Positions 15,512-23,030 of a DNA stretch of 64,000 nt are shown here, in pieces; the first letter of the stretch is position 1, and every line of letters starts with the position of its first letter. The stretch lies in contig JAFSFB010000012.1 in NCBI GenBank assembly GCA_017435385.1, positions 62,001 through 126,000 of the forward strand. The letters are read 5' to 3'. The stretch is from Clostridia bacterium (GTDB lineage: Bacteria; Bacillota; Clostridia; Oscillospirales; Acutalibacteraceae). The position numbers and the translations under genes are program-made. The notes beneath the pieces were generated by a model. The model made no database searches. It saw nothing but the letters and a program-made list of their open reading frames with translations, and was not told where the DNA came from.

Positions 15512-17713
15512 TTACTGATCGTTGTTTCTTCTGTTTCTGCCGCCTCTGTCGCCCTTGAAATCTCTTCTGGGAGCTCTTCTGGGAGCATCGGAGACTGTGT
15601 TTTCGGGAACAAGACCTTCAACCTCGATGAGTGCCTCACGGCGTGAGAAGTTGAGTCTGCCCTGATCGTCCTTGGGAAGAACCTTAACGATAACCTCGTC
15701 ACCGACGGTAACTGCATCTTCAACCTTCTCGGTTCTCTTGACATCGAGCTGGCTGATGTGAACCATGCCTTCCTTGCCGGGAGCGATTTCAACGAATGCG
15801 CCGAAGCTCATCAGGCGGGTAACAACGCCCTTGTATATTGCGCCGACCTCGGGATCGTTAGCAATTGTTTCAACGATGGAGATCGCTCTGCGTGCATCTT
15901 CGATATCTGTTGATGAAACAAAGATATTGCCGTCTTCCTGAACATCGATCTTGCAGTTGCATTCTGCGCAGATCTTCTGGATAACCTTGCCCTGCTTGCC
16001 GATAACATCGCCGATCTTTTCGGGATCGATCTTCGTTGTGAGCATCTTGGGAGCCCACTTTGAAAGCTCTGCTCTGGGCTCGGCAATAACGGGAAGCATG
16101 ATCTCGTCAAGGATATAGCATCTTGCGGTGTAAGTCTTGTCAAGAGCTTCTCTGATGATTGCGGGAGTAAGACCGTGAACCTTGAGGTCCATCTGAATCG
16201 ATGTGATACCCTTCTTTGTACCTGCAACCTTGAAGTCCATGTCGCCGAAGAAGTCTTCAAGTCCCTGAATGTCAACCATTGTCATGAAGCGGTCGCCTTC
16301 GGTGATAAGACCGCAGGAGATACCTGCAACGGGAGCCTTGATGGGAACGCCTGCTGCCATAAGAGAAAGAGTCGAGCCGCAGACTGAGCCCTGAGATGTT
16401 GAACCGTTTGAGGAAAGAACCTCGGAAACAACTCTGATCGTATAGGGGAATTCTTCAACTGAGGGAAGAACGGGGATAAGCGAACGCTCTGCGAGAGCAC
16501 CGTGACCGATCTCTCTTCTTCCGGGACCTCTTGAGGGCTTTGTTTCGCCGACTGAGTATGAGGGGAAGTTATAATGGTGCATATATCTCTTGGTGTCTTC
16601 CTCATCAAGACCGTCGAGCATCTGAGCATCGCTCATGGGGCCGAGGGTCGTGATCGAAAGAACCTGAGTCTGACCTCTTGTGAACATACCCGAACCGTGA
16701 ACTCTGTCAAGAAGGTCTACCTCTGCGTTAAGAGGACGGATCTCGTTGATACCTCTGCCGTCAACACGCTTGCCGTCATCAAGAAGCCAGCGGCGGACAA
16801 CATACTTCTGAACCTTGTAGAGGCATTCTTCGATCTTGACTTCCATTTCGGGATAGATCTCGTCGAACTTTTCGTGAACCTTATCGTAAACGGGCTTGAG
16901 GCGCTCGTCACGGATTCTCTTGTCGTCTGTATCAAGAGCGAAGCGGATATCTTCGATAGCGAAATCCTTGATTGCTTCGTACATTTCGGGATCGGGATCG
17001 TTTGAGGGGAAATCAACCTTCTCCTTGCCGCATTCAGCCTTGATCATGTTGATGAATTCAACGATTCTCTGGTTTTCCTTGTGAGCGAACATGATGCCGT
17101 CATACATATCGTCGTTGGAAACTTCGTTTGCGCCTGCTTCGATCATAGCAACGAGGTCGCTTGTTGAAGCAACGGTAACATACATATCGCTCTTTTCTCT
17201 CTGCTCGAGAGTGGGGTTGATAACATATTCGCCGTCAACAAGACCGACAACAACGCCTGAGATCGGTCCTTCCCACGGAATTTCGGAGATCGAGATAGCG
17301 ATCGAAACGCCGAGCATGGCGGTGATTTCAGGCTGGCAGTCGGGATCAACCGACATAACGGTTGCAACAACGCCGACATCGTTTCTCATGTCCTTGGGGA
17401 AAAGAGGACGGATGGGTCTGTCGATAACTCTGGAAGCAAGAGTAGCCTTTTCGCTTGCCTTGCCTTCACGACGCTGGAAGGAGCCGGGAATGCGGCCGAC
17501 GGAATAAAGCTTCTCTTCATAGTCAACGGAAAGGGGGAAGAAATCTACGCCTTCGCGGGGCTTTGCTGCCATTGTAGCTGTGCAGAGGACGTTTGTTTCG
17601 CCGTAACGGACAAGACATGCGCCGCCTGCAAGCTGAGCCATCTTACCGACTTCGACAACAAAAGGTCTGCCGGCAATTTCGGTTTCATACTTTTTGAAAG
17701 CTTCAAAAAACAT
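15512..17713 (-). CDS. pnp: Polyribonucleotide nucleotidyltransferase (PNPase)
   Basis: The 733-residue enzyme degrades RNA from the 3' end by phosphorolysis as a trimer. Two RNase PH domains, the second containing GRREIGHGALAERSLIPVLP and SSNGSTSQGSVCG, are followed by a KH domain (IDPEKIGDVIGKQGKVIQKI) and an S1 domain (GVVTRLMSFGAFVEIAPGKE), then a short basic Arg-rich tail. The length is normal. It starts with ATG behind GAGAGG and lies downstream of rpsO, the usual order. A long stem-loop in the rpsO-pnp gap suggests processing and autoregulation. Confidence 0.97.
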   Translation of the reverse strand: MFFEAFKKYETEIAGRPFVVEVGKMAQLAGGACLVRYGETNVLCTATMAAKPREGVDFFPLSVDYEEKLYSVGRIPGSFQRREGKASEKATLASRVIDRPIRPLFPKDMRNDVGVVATVMSVDPDCQPEITAMLGVSIAISISEIPWEGPISGVVVGLVDGEYVINPTLEQREKSDMYVTVASTSDLVAMIEAGANEVSNDDMYDGIMFAHKENQRIVEFINMIKAECGKEKVDFPSNDPDPEMYEAIKDFAIEDIRFALDTDDKRIRDERLKPVYDKVHEKFDEIYPEMEVKIEECLYKVQKYVVRRWLLDDGKRVDGRGINEIRPLNAEVDLLDRVHGSGMFTRGQTQVLSITTLGPMSDAQMLDGLDEEDTKRYMHHYNFPSYSVGETKPSRGPGRREIGHGALAERSLIPVLPSVEEFPYTIRVVSEVLSSNGSTSQGSVCGSTLSLMAAGVPIKAPVAGISCGLITEGDRFMTMVDIQGLEDFFGDMDFKVAGTKKGITSIQMDLKVHGLTPAIIREALDKTYTARCYILDEIMLPVIAEPRAELSKWAPKMLTTKIDPEKIGDVIGKQGKVIQKICAECNCKIDVQEDGNIFVSSTDIEDARRAISIVETIANDPEVGAIYKGVVTRLMSFGAFVEIAPGKEGMVHISQLDVKRTEKVEDAVTVGDEVIVKVLPKDDQGRLNFSRREALIEVEGLVPENTVSDAPRRAPRRDFKGDRGGRNRRNNDQ

Positions 17714-17745
17714 TTGTAATTACCTCTCTGAATTTTATATTTCCA

Positions 17746-17829
17746 CAGGCGGCCCGGCTTAGCAATAAATCCAATTTCCGAGAAACTTCGGGAACTCGAT
17801 TCACTGCTAAAACCGTTTCCAGCCGCCTG
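17746..17829 (-). promoter_or_regulatory. Long stem-loop in the pnp 5' leader
   Basis: Three nested, in-register helices: CAGGCGGC with GCCGCCTG (outer), TTAGCA with TGCTAA (middle) and CCGA with TCGG inside AATTTCCGA/TCGGGAA (inner). In enterobacteria a comparable double-stranded pnp leader is cut by RNase III and then attacked by PNPase as feedback control; the same role here is inferred. Confidence 0.6.
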
Positions 17830-17865
17830 AAAGGATGCTAAAAAAATGCATTAATTAACGCAACA

Positions 17866-17896
17866 AAGCAGGCGGGAAAGGATATCCTGCCTGCTT
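17866..17896 (-). terminator. Hairpin after rpsO (partial terminator)
   Basis: AAGCAGGC/GCCTGCTT with inner GGA/TCC. On the minus strand it is followed by TTTGTTG, a weak T tract, so partial read-through into pnp is likely. Confidence 0.65.
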
Positions 17897-17909
17897 GTTA
17901 TGGCGAAAA

Positions 17910-18173
17910 TTATTTACGGATGCCGAGTCTTGCGATGATTGAACGGTAACGCTCAATGTCAACCTTCTGAAGATAAGCAAGAAGGTTTCTTCTGTGACCA
18001 ACCATCATGAGAAGGCCTCTTCTTGAGTGATGGTCCTTCTTGTGAACCTTGAGATGCTCGGTGAGGTCGTTGATTCTCTTTGTGAGAACAGCGATCTGAA
18101 CCTCGGGAGAACCTGTGTCACCCTCGTGAGTTGCATATTCCTGCATGATTGCGGTCTTTTCTGCCTGTGTCAT
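17910..18173 (-). CDS. rpsO: 30S ribosomal protein S15
   Basis: The 87-residue protein binds the central domain of 16S rRNA early in 30S assembly. It has the family core [37 protein letters not shown] and a C terminus ending [13 protein letters not shown], at normal length. It is the first gene of rpsO-pnp, with its own promoter 130 bases upstream and a leader able to hide the ribosome binding site. Confidence 0.98.
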   Translation of the reverse strand: MTQAEKTAIMQEYATHEGDTGSPEVQIAVLTKRINDLTEHLKVHKKDHHSRRGLLMMVGHRRNLLAYLQKVDIERYRSIIARLGIRK

Positions 18174-18178
18174 TTGTT

Positions 18179-18275
18179 TTCACCTCATTTAAATATTTGC
18201 CTCTGCCCCCAGAGAACGGCAGGTGAAGTTCCTCGAAGAGGCTTACTCCGAAATCCGAGAAGCGGGCATGTGCAA
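18179..18275 (-). promoter_or_regulatory. rpsO leader with ribosome-site-sequestering helix
   Basis: In the transcript TTCACCT (18221-18227 on the + numbering) is perfectly complementary to AGGTGAA (18179-18185), which is the rpsO ribosome binding site. Between them sits a CTGCC/GGCAG stem, and a CCTC-TTC-GAGG hairpin lies further upstream. S15 represses its own translation through leader structures in several bacteria, with different folds in different groups; this leader is a candidate for that role. Confidence 0.55.
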
Positions 18276-18280
18276 GAAGA

Positions 18281-18309
18281 ATTATAGCACAAAGGCGGTT
18301 CAATGTAAA
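18281..18309 (-). promoter_or_regulatory. Promoter of rpsO
   Basis: On the minus strand TTTACA and TATAAT are 17 bases apart. Confidence 0.75.
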
Positions 18310-18449
18310 GTGTTTTTCAAAATTATTTTTCCGATATATTACACAAAAAATTCGCCTTCCGAACGGATTTTTTTCATTTCTGCGTAACATTCTTCCGTTT
18401 GACGCATTTTTCCGAAAACCGTTTTTTCCGAACGGCATAGAATGGATTA

Positions 18450-18593
18450 GGAAAGTTTTTCTTTCCGTTCCAAAAGCAAGGCGGTCGCCGTCAGCGGTGG
18501 CAGAAATGTCCACGGGGAGCCGGGTGACACATGGCGGCCGCCATCATCATAGATCGATTCTCAGGGCGGGCTGATCTGTTCAGCCCGCCTTTG
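18450..18593 (+). ncRNA. Candidate structured RNA of unknown class
   Basis: A GC-rich island in an otherwise AT-rich gap. Nested helices can be drawn on the + strand: GGTCGCC (18483-18489) with GGCGGCC (18533-18539), GTCA (18490-18493) with TGAC (18525-18528), and GTGG (18497-18500) with CCAC (18510-18513). An upstream hairpin GGAAAG/CTTTCC and a downstream terminator-like stem frame the island. I compared it by memory with common riboswitches, SRP RNA, 6S, T-box and ribozymes and found no match. Strand and existence as a transcript are unproven. Confidence 0.4.
18563..18593 (+). terminator. Terminator-like stem after the candidate RNA
   Basis: GGCGGGCTGA/TCAGCCCGCC are perfect ten-base arms with a five-base loop, followed by only TTTG, so termination may be incomplete. 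Confidence 0.6.
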
Positions 18594-18679
18594 AAATAAA
18601 GTTTACAATATGTTAACCGATTCCAGAGAAATTTGTTATATGATAGATAATGAAATAATATTGCGACGGAGGTCATACC

Positions 18680-19567
18680 TTGCTGGGATATGTCAGAGCA
18701 TATAAACCCGATATGAAAATGAGGGACTATGAGCTTTACAGAGGCATCTATTGCTCGCTGTGCCGGGCTCTCGGGAGAAACTATTCTCCGCTCGCCCAGC
18801 TTTTTCTCAGCTACGATTTTGCTCTTGCATGCGTGCTCCGACTTGCCGCCTCGGACTCGGGCTACGGATTTTCGACAAAAAGATGCCCCTATAATCCCGC
18901 AAAAAAATGTCTGATATGCGGCAGCAGGGATATTTTTGATTTCTGCGCCCATGCGGTTATAATAACCGTATACTACAAGCTTCTTGACAACCTTCATGAC
19001 AAGGGCTTTTTATCAAAGCTTACTGCGGCAATCGTATTCCCCGCAGTTGCTCTTATGCACAAGAAAGCCGCACGGCTCGCTCCCGAGGCGGAAAAAGCGG
19101 TTGCCGATGCAATGAAGCTTCAGACTGAAACCGAAGCAAAGCCCTCGCCTTCAATCGACGAAGCGGCTCACCCCTCGGCAGATGCCCTCGGAAAGATCTT
19201 TTCGCTCGGATTTGAAGACTGCAGAAAAGAAGCAATGTATTCCGTCGGATATATGACGGGCAGATTTGTCTATATTCTCGATGCCGCCGACGACCTCGAC
19301 GGTGATATAAAAAAGGGAGCGTTCAATCCCTTTGCAAACTGCGACATCTCCTCTCCCGAAAAAAGAAAAGCTTTTGCCGACAGGATAAGAGGCATGCTCA
19401 ATCTGACTCAGAGCGGCATTCTTGAAGCCTTTGATTCGCTTGAAGCAAAGCGTTTTTACGATATAGCAGAAAACATTCTTCTTGACGGCATAACCGACTG
19501 TTCGGAAAAGGTGCTCGAAAAATACGGAGAAGGCCGTGAGAAGAAGAAAGAATTTTTTGTTGAATGA
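18680..19567 (+). CDS. DUF5685 family protein
   Basis: This 295-residue protein of unknown function has the DUF5685 hallmarks: N-terminal LGYVRAYKPDMKMRDYELYR followed by GIYCSLCRALGR, a cysteine pair at CPYNPAKKCLIC, DNLHDKGFLSKL and a C-terminal YILDAADDLDGDIKKGAFNP. The DAADDLDGD acidic cluster and helical nature recall prenyl-synthase-like metal sites, but this is only a resemblance. The start is TTG at 18680, seven bases after GGAGG. It is followed after nine bases by the J-domain gene, so the two are probably one operon. Confidence 0.75.
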   Translation: MLGYVRAYKPDMKMRDYELYRGIYCSLCRALGRNYSPLAQLFLSYDFALACVLRLAASDSGYGFSTKRCPYNPAKKCLICGSRDIFDFCAHAVIITVYYKLLDNLHDKGFLSKLTAAIVFPAVALMHKKAARLAPEAEKAVADAMKLQTETEAKPSPSIDEAAHPSADALGKIFSLGFEDCRKEAMYSVGYMTGRFVYILDAADDLDGDIKKGAFNPFANCDISSPEKRKAFADRIRGMLNLTQSGILEAFDSLEAKRFYDIAENILLDGITDCSEKVLEKYGEGREKKKEFFVE

Positions 19568-19576
19568 GGTTATAAT

Positions 19577-20146
19577 ATGAAGAATCCCTATTCCGTGCTC
19601 GGAATCCCCGAGGGTGCATCTCCCGAGCAGGTCAAAGCCGCATATAAGCTTCTTGCACAGAAATATCAGTCCGACGGCAGAAAAATGGACGAGATCAATC
19701 AGGCTTACGATTATATCATCATGAACTCTTCGGGCTATTCGTCTTCCGCAGGCTATTCGCAGGCAGGTGCGGATTATTCCGATATAAGATCAAAAATCAG
19801 CTCGGGCAGACTCGATGATGCTCAGATCATTCTTGACGGAATCCCTGAAGGCAGCCGTGATGCACAGTGGTACTACCTCAAAGGAACGATTCAGCAAAAA
19901 AGAGGCTGGCTCGAGGAGGCGGCAAACAATTTTGCCACAGCAAGCAGACTTGATCCCTCAAACAACACCTACAAAATGGCATACAACAAAGTCATCAACG
20001 CCCGTTCGGGCGGATACCGCACGGAGCGCAGGCGTACCCGTTCGGGCAGAGATAATGACTGCAGCTATTGCGACTGCTGCTGCGATCTTCTTTGCGCCGA
20101 TGCATGCTGCGAATGCATGGGCGGCGACCTCATTTCCTGCTGCTGA
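19577..20146 (+). CDS. Degenerate J-domain protein with cysteine-rich tail
   Basis: The 189-residue product starts with a J-like domain (NPYSVLGIPEGASPEQVKAA to about residue 50), but the HPD tripeptide that activates DnaK is replaced by QSD (KYQSDGR), so classical co-chaperone activity is unlikely. Residues 60-140 look like a tetratricopeptide pair (AQWYYLKGTIQQKRGWLEEA, then AANNFATASRLDPSN). An Arg-rich linker leads to a tail with 11 cysteines in about 31 residues (CSYCDCCCDLLC, CCECMGGDLISCC), suited to binding metal. Its neighbour is DUF5685. Function is unknown. Confidence 0.78.
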   Translation: MKNPYSVLGIPEGASPEQVKAAYKLLAQKYQSDGRKMDEINQAYDYIIMNSSGYSSSAGYSQAGADYSDIRSKISSGRLDDAQIILDGIPEGSRDAQWYYLKGTIQQKRGWLEEAANNFATASRLDPSNNTYKMAYNKVINARSGGYRTERRRTRSGRDNDCSYCDCCCDLLCADACCECMGGDLISCC

Positions 20147-20174
20147 GCACTATCTGACGAAAGGTTGTTTTTAA

Positions 20175-20708
20175 TTGAAGCAAAGTTCAAAGTGCGCCAT
20201 CGGCGGAATCGTTTCCGCTCTGTCGCTGGTGCTGATGATATCCGTTGCGATAATTCCGTTTCTGACCTATGCCCTCCCCGCAGTTGCGGGCATCTTCATC
20301 GTTTTCATCGTTGTGGAGATCGATAAGAAATGGGCTTTCGGTGTTTTCTCCGCCGTTTCCGTTCTCGCCTTCCTGCTCGTTCCCGACAAGGAGGTTGCGA
20401 TGATGTATATTGCCTTCTTCGGTTATTATCCGATAATCAAAGCCGTGCTCGAAAGCAAGCTCCCGACACCCGTTTGCTGGATAGTCAAGGTTGCCGTTTT
20501 CAATCTCACAATGGTCGCCGCTTATCTGATCCTGATTTATCTGATGGGAATAACCGTTGATGAAATCGAAGAATACGGCTCGGTTGCCGTTCCGATGCTT
20601 CTCGGCGCAGGCAGCGTTGCTTTTGTCGCCTACGACATCGCTCTGACTCGGATCATTTCGCTTTACATGGTAAAATGGAGAAAATATTTTAAAAGATATT
20701 TCAAATAA
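20175..20708 (+). CDS. Integral membrane protein, unknown function
   Basis: The 177-residue protein has five or six hydrophobic helices and a basic C terminus (YMVKWRKYFKRYFK). The start is taken as TTG at 20175; the ribosome site (AAAGG) is weak and a little distant, so the true start could be slightly later. It follows the J protein by 28 bases on the same strand and is followed by a promoter and a palindrome. The compact multi-helix form resembles small energy-coupling (ECF) S components, but no signature confirms this. Confidence 0.6.
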   Translation: MKQSSKCAIGGIVSALSLVLMISVAIIPFLTYALPAVAGIFIVFIVVEIDKKWAFGVFSAVSVLAFLLVPDKEVAMMYIAFFGYYPIIKAVLESKLPTPVCWIVKVAVFNLTMVAAYLILIYLMGITVDEIEEYGSVAVPMLLGAGSVAFVAYDIALTRIISLYMVKWRKYFKRYFK

Positions 20709-20711
20709 TAA

Positions 20712-20740
20712 TTGAGTTTTCAGGAAAACAATGTTATAAT
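20712..20740 (+). promoter_or_regulatory. Promoter of the GH109-like operon
   Basis: TTGAGT and TATAAT are 17 bases apart; the start of transcription falls at the edge of the palindrome at 20743. Confidence 0.7.
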
Positions 20741-20742
20741 GG

Positions 20743-20772
20743 GTGCGTATGCTTGCAAGCATACGCACTTTT
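20743..20772 (+). promoter_or_regulatory. 26-base perfect palindrome at the transcription start
   Basis: GTGCGTATGC-TTGCAA-GCATACGCAC is a perfect inverted repeat directly after the -10 element, followed by TTTT. It may be a repressor operator controlling the sugar operon, or a terminator for the upstream membrane gene placed unusually close to the promoter; both fit. Confidence 0.55.
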
Positions 20773-20791
20773 CGTATCCCCGGAGGTTATT

Positions 20792-22048
20792 ATGAAAGAT
20801 TTTGTTAATATCGGTATGATAGGCATCAGCGGCAGAGGCAGCGGCATGCTCCGTGAGCTTCTCAAATGTGAAGGCGTCAGAGTTCCCGCTGTTTGCGACA
20901 AATATGAAGACAGAGCTGAAAACGGCAGAAAGATCGTTGAGGAGGAAGCAGGAAACACTCCCGACGTTTATCTCGATCATAAGGAGCTTCTTGCAAGAGA
21001 TGACCTTGACGCTGTTTTCGTTGCAACAACATGGATCACCCACGCAAGAATTGCAATCGATGCCATGAGAGCGGGCAAGCATGTTGCCATGGAAGTCGGC
21101 GGTGCGGCAAGCATCGAGGAATGCTGGCAGATGGTCAGAGCAAGCGAGGAAACAGGCAAGTTCTGCATGCTTCTCGAAAACTGCTGCTATGACAGAAAAG
21201 AAATGGCGATCTTCAACATGGTCAAGCAGGGTCTTTTCGGCGAGATAATACATATGCAGGGCGGCTATCAGCATGACCTCAGAGATGAGATCTCTCTCGG
21301 CAGAGAGAACCGCCACGGCAGACTCTTCAACTTCCAGCACAGAAACGGCGAGCTTTACCCCACTCATCAGCTCGGCCCCATCTCAAAGGTGCTTGAAATC
21401 AACCGAGGCAACAGATATCTTTCCGTTTCCTCCTTTGCAACAAAATCAAGAGGTCTTAACGAGTGGATAAAGGCTAACAAGGGCGAGGATTACGACCTTG
21501 CAAATTATTCCTTCAATCAGGGCGATGTTGTGACAACCGTTCTCAGATGTGCAAACGGCGAAACCGTTGTTCTCACTCATGACTGCTCTCTCCCCAGACA
21601 TTATTCGAGAGCTTACAGAGTTCAGGGCACAAAGGGCATCTATATGGAAGACGGCAACACCCTCTTCATCGAAGGCTTCACAAAGCACGAGGACGGCAAC
21701 TGGATGCATCCCGGTGAGGATTTCGACAACTATCTTGAGCAGTTTGAGCATCCCCTCTGGAAAAAATACCGCATTGACGGTGTTCATGCAGGTCACGGCG
21801 GCATGGACTACCTTGTTCTCAGCGCATTCGCAGAGAGCGTCAGACTCGGCGGTCAGCCCCCCATCGACGTTTACGATGCAGCAACCTGGATGGCAGTCAC
21901 CTGCCTTTCCGAGCAGTCCATCGCAATCGGCGGCGCACCCGTTCCCTTCCCCGATTTCACAAACGGCATGTGGATCGACCGTGAACCCTACCGCAGAGGT
22001 ATGTTCTGCCTTGACGAGGTCTGCAACGATGTTTTTGAACAGAAATAA
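20792..22048 (+). CDS. GH109-like NAD-dependent glycosidase (Gfo/Idh/MocA fold)
   Basis: This 418-residue protein has an N-terminal nucleotide-binding fold (IGMIGISGRGSGML, VFVATTWITHARIAIDAMRAGKHVAMEVGG) and a C-terminal alpha/beta domain. The block ELYPTHQLGPISKVLEINRG is very like the GH109 family, which removes N-acetylgalactosamine by an NAD+-dependent redox mechanism, and GHGGMDYLVLSAFAESVR further supports it. The ATG at 20792 follows CGGAGG. It leads an operon with a BadF-type sugar kinase and a GH4 enzyme, so amino-sugar glycans are plausible substrates. A plain dehydrogenase cannot be excluded. Confidence 0.78.
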   Translation: MKDFVNIGMIGISGRGSGMLRELLKCEGVRVPAVCDKYEDRAENGRKIVEEEAGNTPDVYLDHKELLARDDLDAVFVATTWITHARIAIDAMRAGKHVAMEVGGAASIEECWQMVRASEETGKFCMLLENCCYDRKEMAIFNMVKQGLFGEIIHMQGGYQHDLRDEISLGRENRHGRLFNFQHRNGELYPTHQLGPISKVLEINRGNRYLSVSSFATKSRGLNEWIKANKGEDYDLANYSFNQGDVVTTVLRCANGETVVLTHDCSLPRHYSRAYRVQGTKGIYMEDGNTLFIEGFTKHEDGNWMHPGEDFDNYLEQFEHPLWKKYRIDGVHAGHGGMDYLVLSAFAESVRLGGQPPIDVYDAATWMAVTCLSEQSIAIGGAPVPFPDFTNGMWIDREPYRRGMFCLDEVCNDVFEQK

Positions 22049-22067
22049 TTTATAAGGGGTTTTACCG

Positions 22068-23009
22068 ATGAAATATTATATTGGCGTTGACGGCGGCGGA
22101 ACAAAAACCGCTTTCGCTCTCTTTGACGAAAACAAAAAAATGCTCGAAACCGTAACCGGTCCCGGCAGCAACCATGAAAATCTTGAAGACGGCTTCGATG
22201 CCGCAAGCGAGATCATCTGGAACGGTCTTAATGAGCTTTGCCGCAAGGCGGGCACCGAGCTTTCAAAAATCAGCTTCACACTCATGGGTCTTGCAGGTAT
22301 CGACCATCCCTATCAGTATGAGATCATGTGCAAAAAGCTCAGAGAAAAGGGACTCGAAAACTTCGAGGTATATAATGACGGCTTCATCGTTGTCAAGGCA
22401 GGCTCCGAAACTGGTACGGCTATCGGCTATAACTGCGGCACGGGCGTATGCTGCAACGGCATCGATGCTGACGGCAATCGCATGATGCTTGCAGGTCTCG
22501 GCGATTTTTCGGGCGATATCTCGGGCGGCGGAAACATCGTTATCAAGGCATTCGAGCTTGTTTATAACGAGCTTTTCCTCGGTCTCGAAAAAACCCTCAT
22601 CACCGATATGGTCATGAAAGAATACGGTTTCACTCGCCGTGAAGAGCTTCTCGGTCTTATCGAAAAGATAGAAGGCGAAAACGGCGACGATTATATCAGA
22701 ACAATGGTCGGCTTCTTCTTTGAGGCAGCCAAGCAGGGTGACAAACCCGCTCTCGAATACTGCGAAAGAATGGCTGAAAGAGGCGCCCGCCTCATCGCCG
22801 CTCTTTCCCGTGAGCTCAATTTCGGCACGGAAGAGGTCGAGGTCGTTCTCTCGGGTTCGATCAATGTCAAGCTCGACAACAAGGCATATCTCGACATGCT
22901 TCTTGAAAAAGCCGAAAAATACAGCGGCAAGAAGCTTAAATTCATCAAGCTCACACAGCCTCCCGTAACGGGCTGCGTCAACTGGATAATGCAGGATTTT
23001 GCAAACTGA
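22068..23009 (+). CDS. N-acetylglucosamine kinase-like ATPase (BadF/BadG family)
   Basis: The 313-residue ASKHA-fold protein opens with YIGVDGGGTKTAFALFDENK, the phosphate-1 loop, and has GLAGIDHPYQYE and a glycine-rich NCGTGVCCNGIDADGN segment. Family members phosphorylate N-acetylglucosamine or related sugars, or act as ATPases for radical enzymes; the sugar role fits the flanking glycosidases. It starts 19 bases after the GH109-like gene. Confidence 0.82.
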   Translation: MKYYIGVDGGGTKTAFALFDENKKMLETVTGPGSNHENLEDGFDAASEIIWNGLNELCRKAGTELSKISFTLMGLAGIDHPYQYEIMCKKLREKGLENFEVYNDGFIVVKAGSETGTAIGYNCGTGVCCNGIDADGNRMMLAGLGDFSGDISGGGNIVIKAFELVYNELFLGLEKTLITDMVMKEYGFTRREELLGLIEKIEGENGDDYIRTMVGFFFEAAKQGDKPALEYCERMAERGARLIAALSRELNFGTEEVEVVLSGSINVKLDNKAYLDMLLEKAEKYSGKKLKFIKLTQPPVTGCVNWIMQDFAN

Positions 23010-23030
23010 TATTGAAGGGAGTATATTAGT

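Noticed and set aside
18480..18600. SRP RNA, 6S, T-box, c-di-AMP or cobalamin riboswitch at the structured island
   Set aside because: A short GGGGAGCCGGGTGAC stretch looked riboswitch-like, but the other conserved parts of each class are missing.
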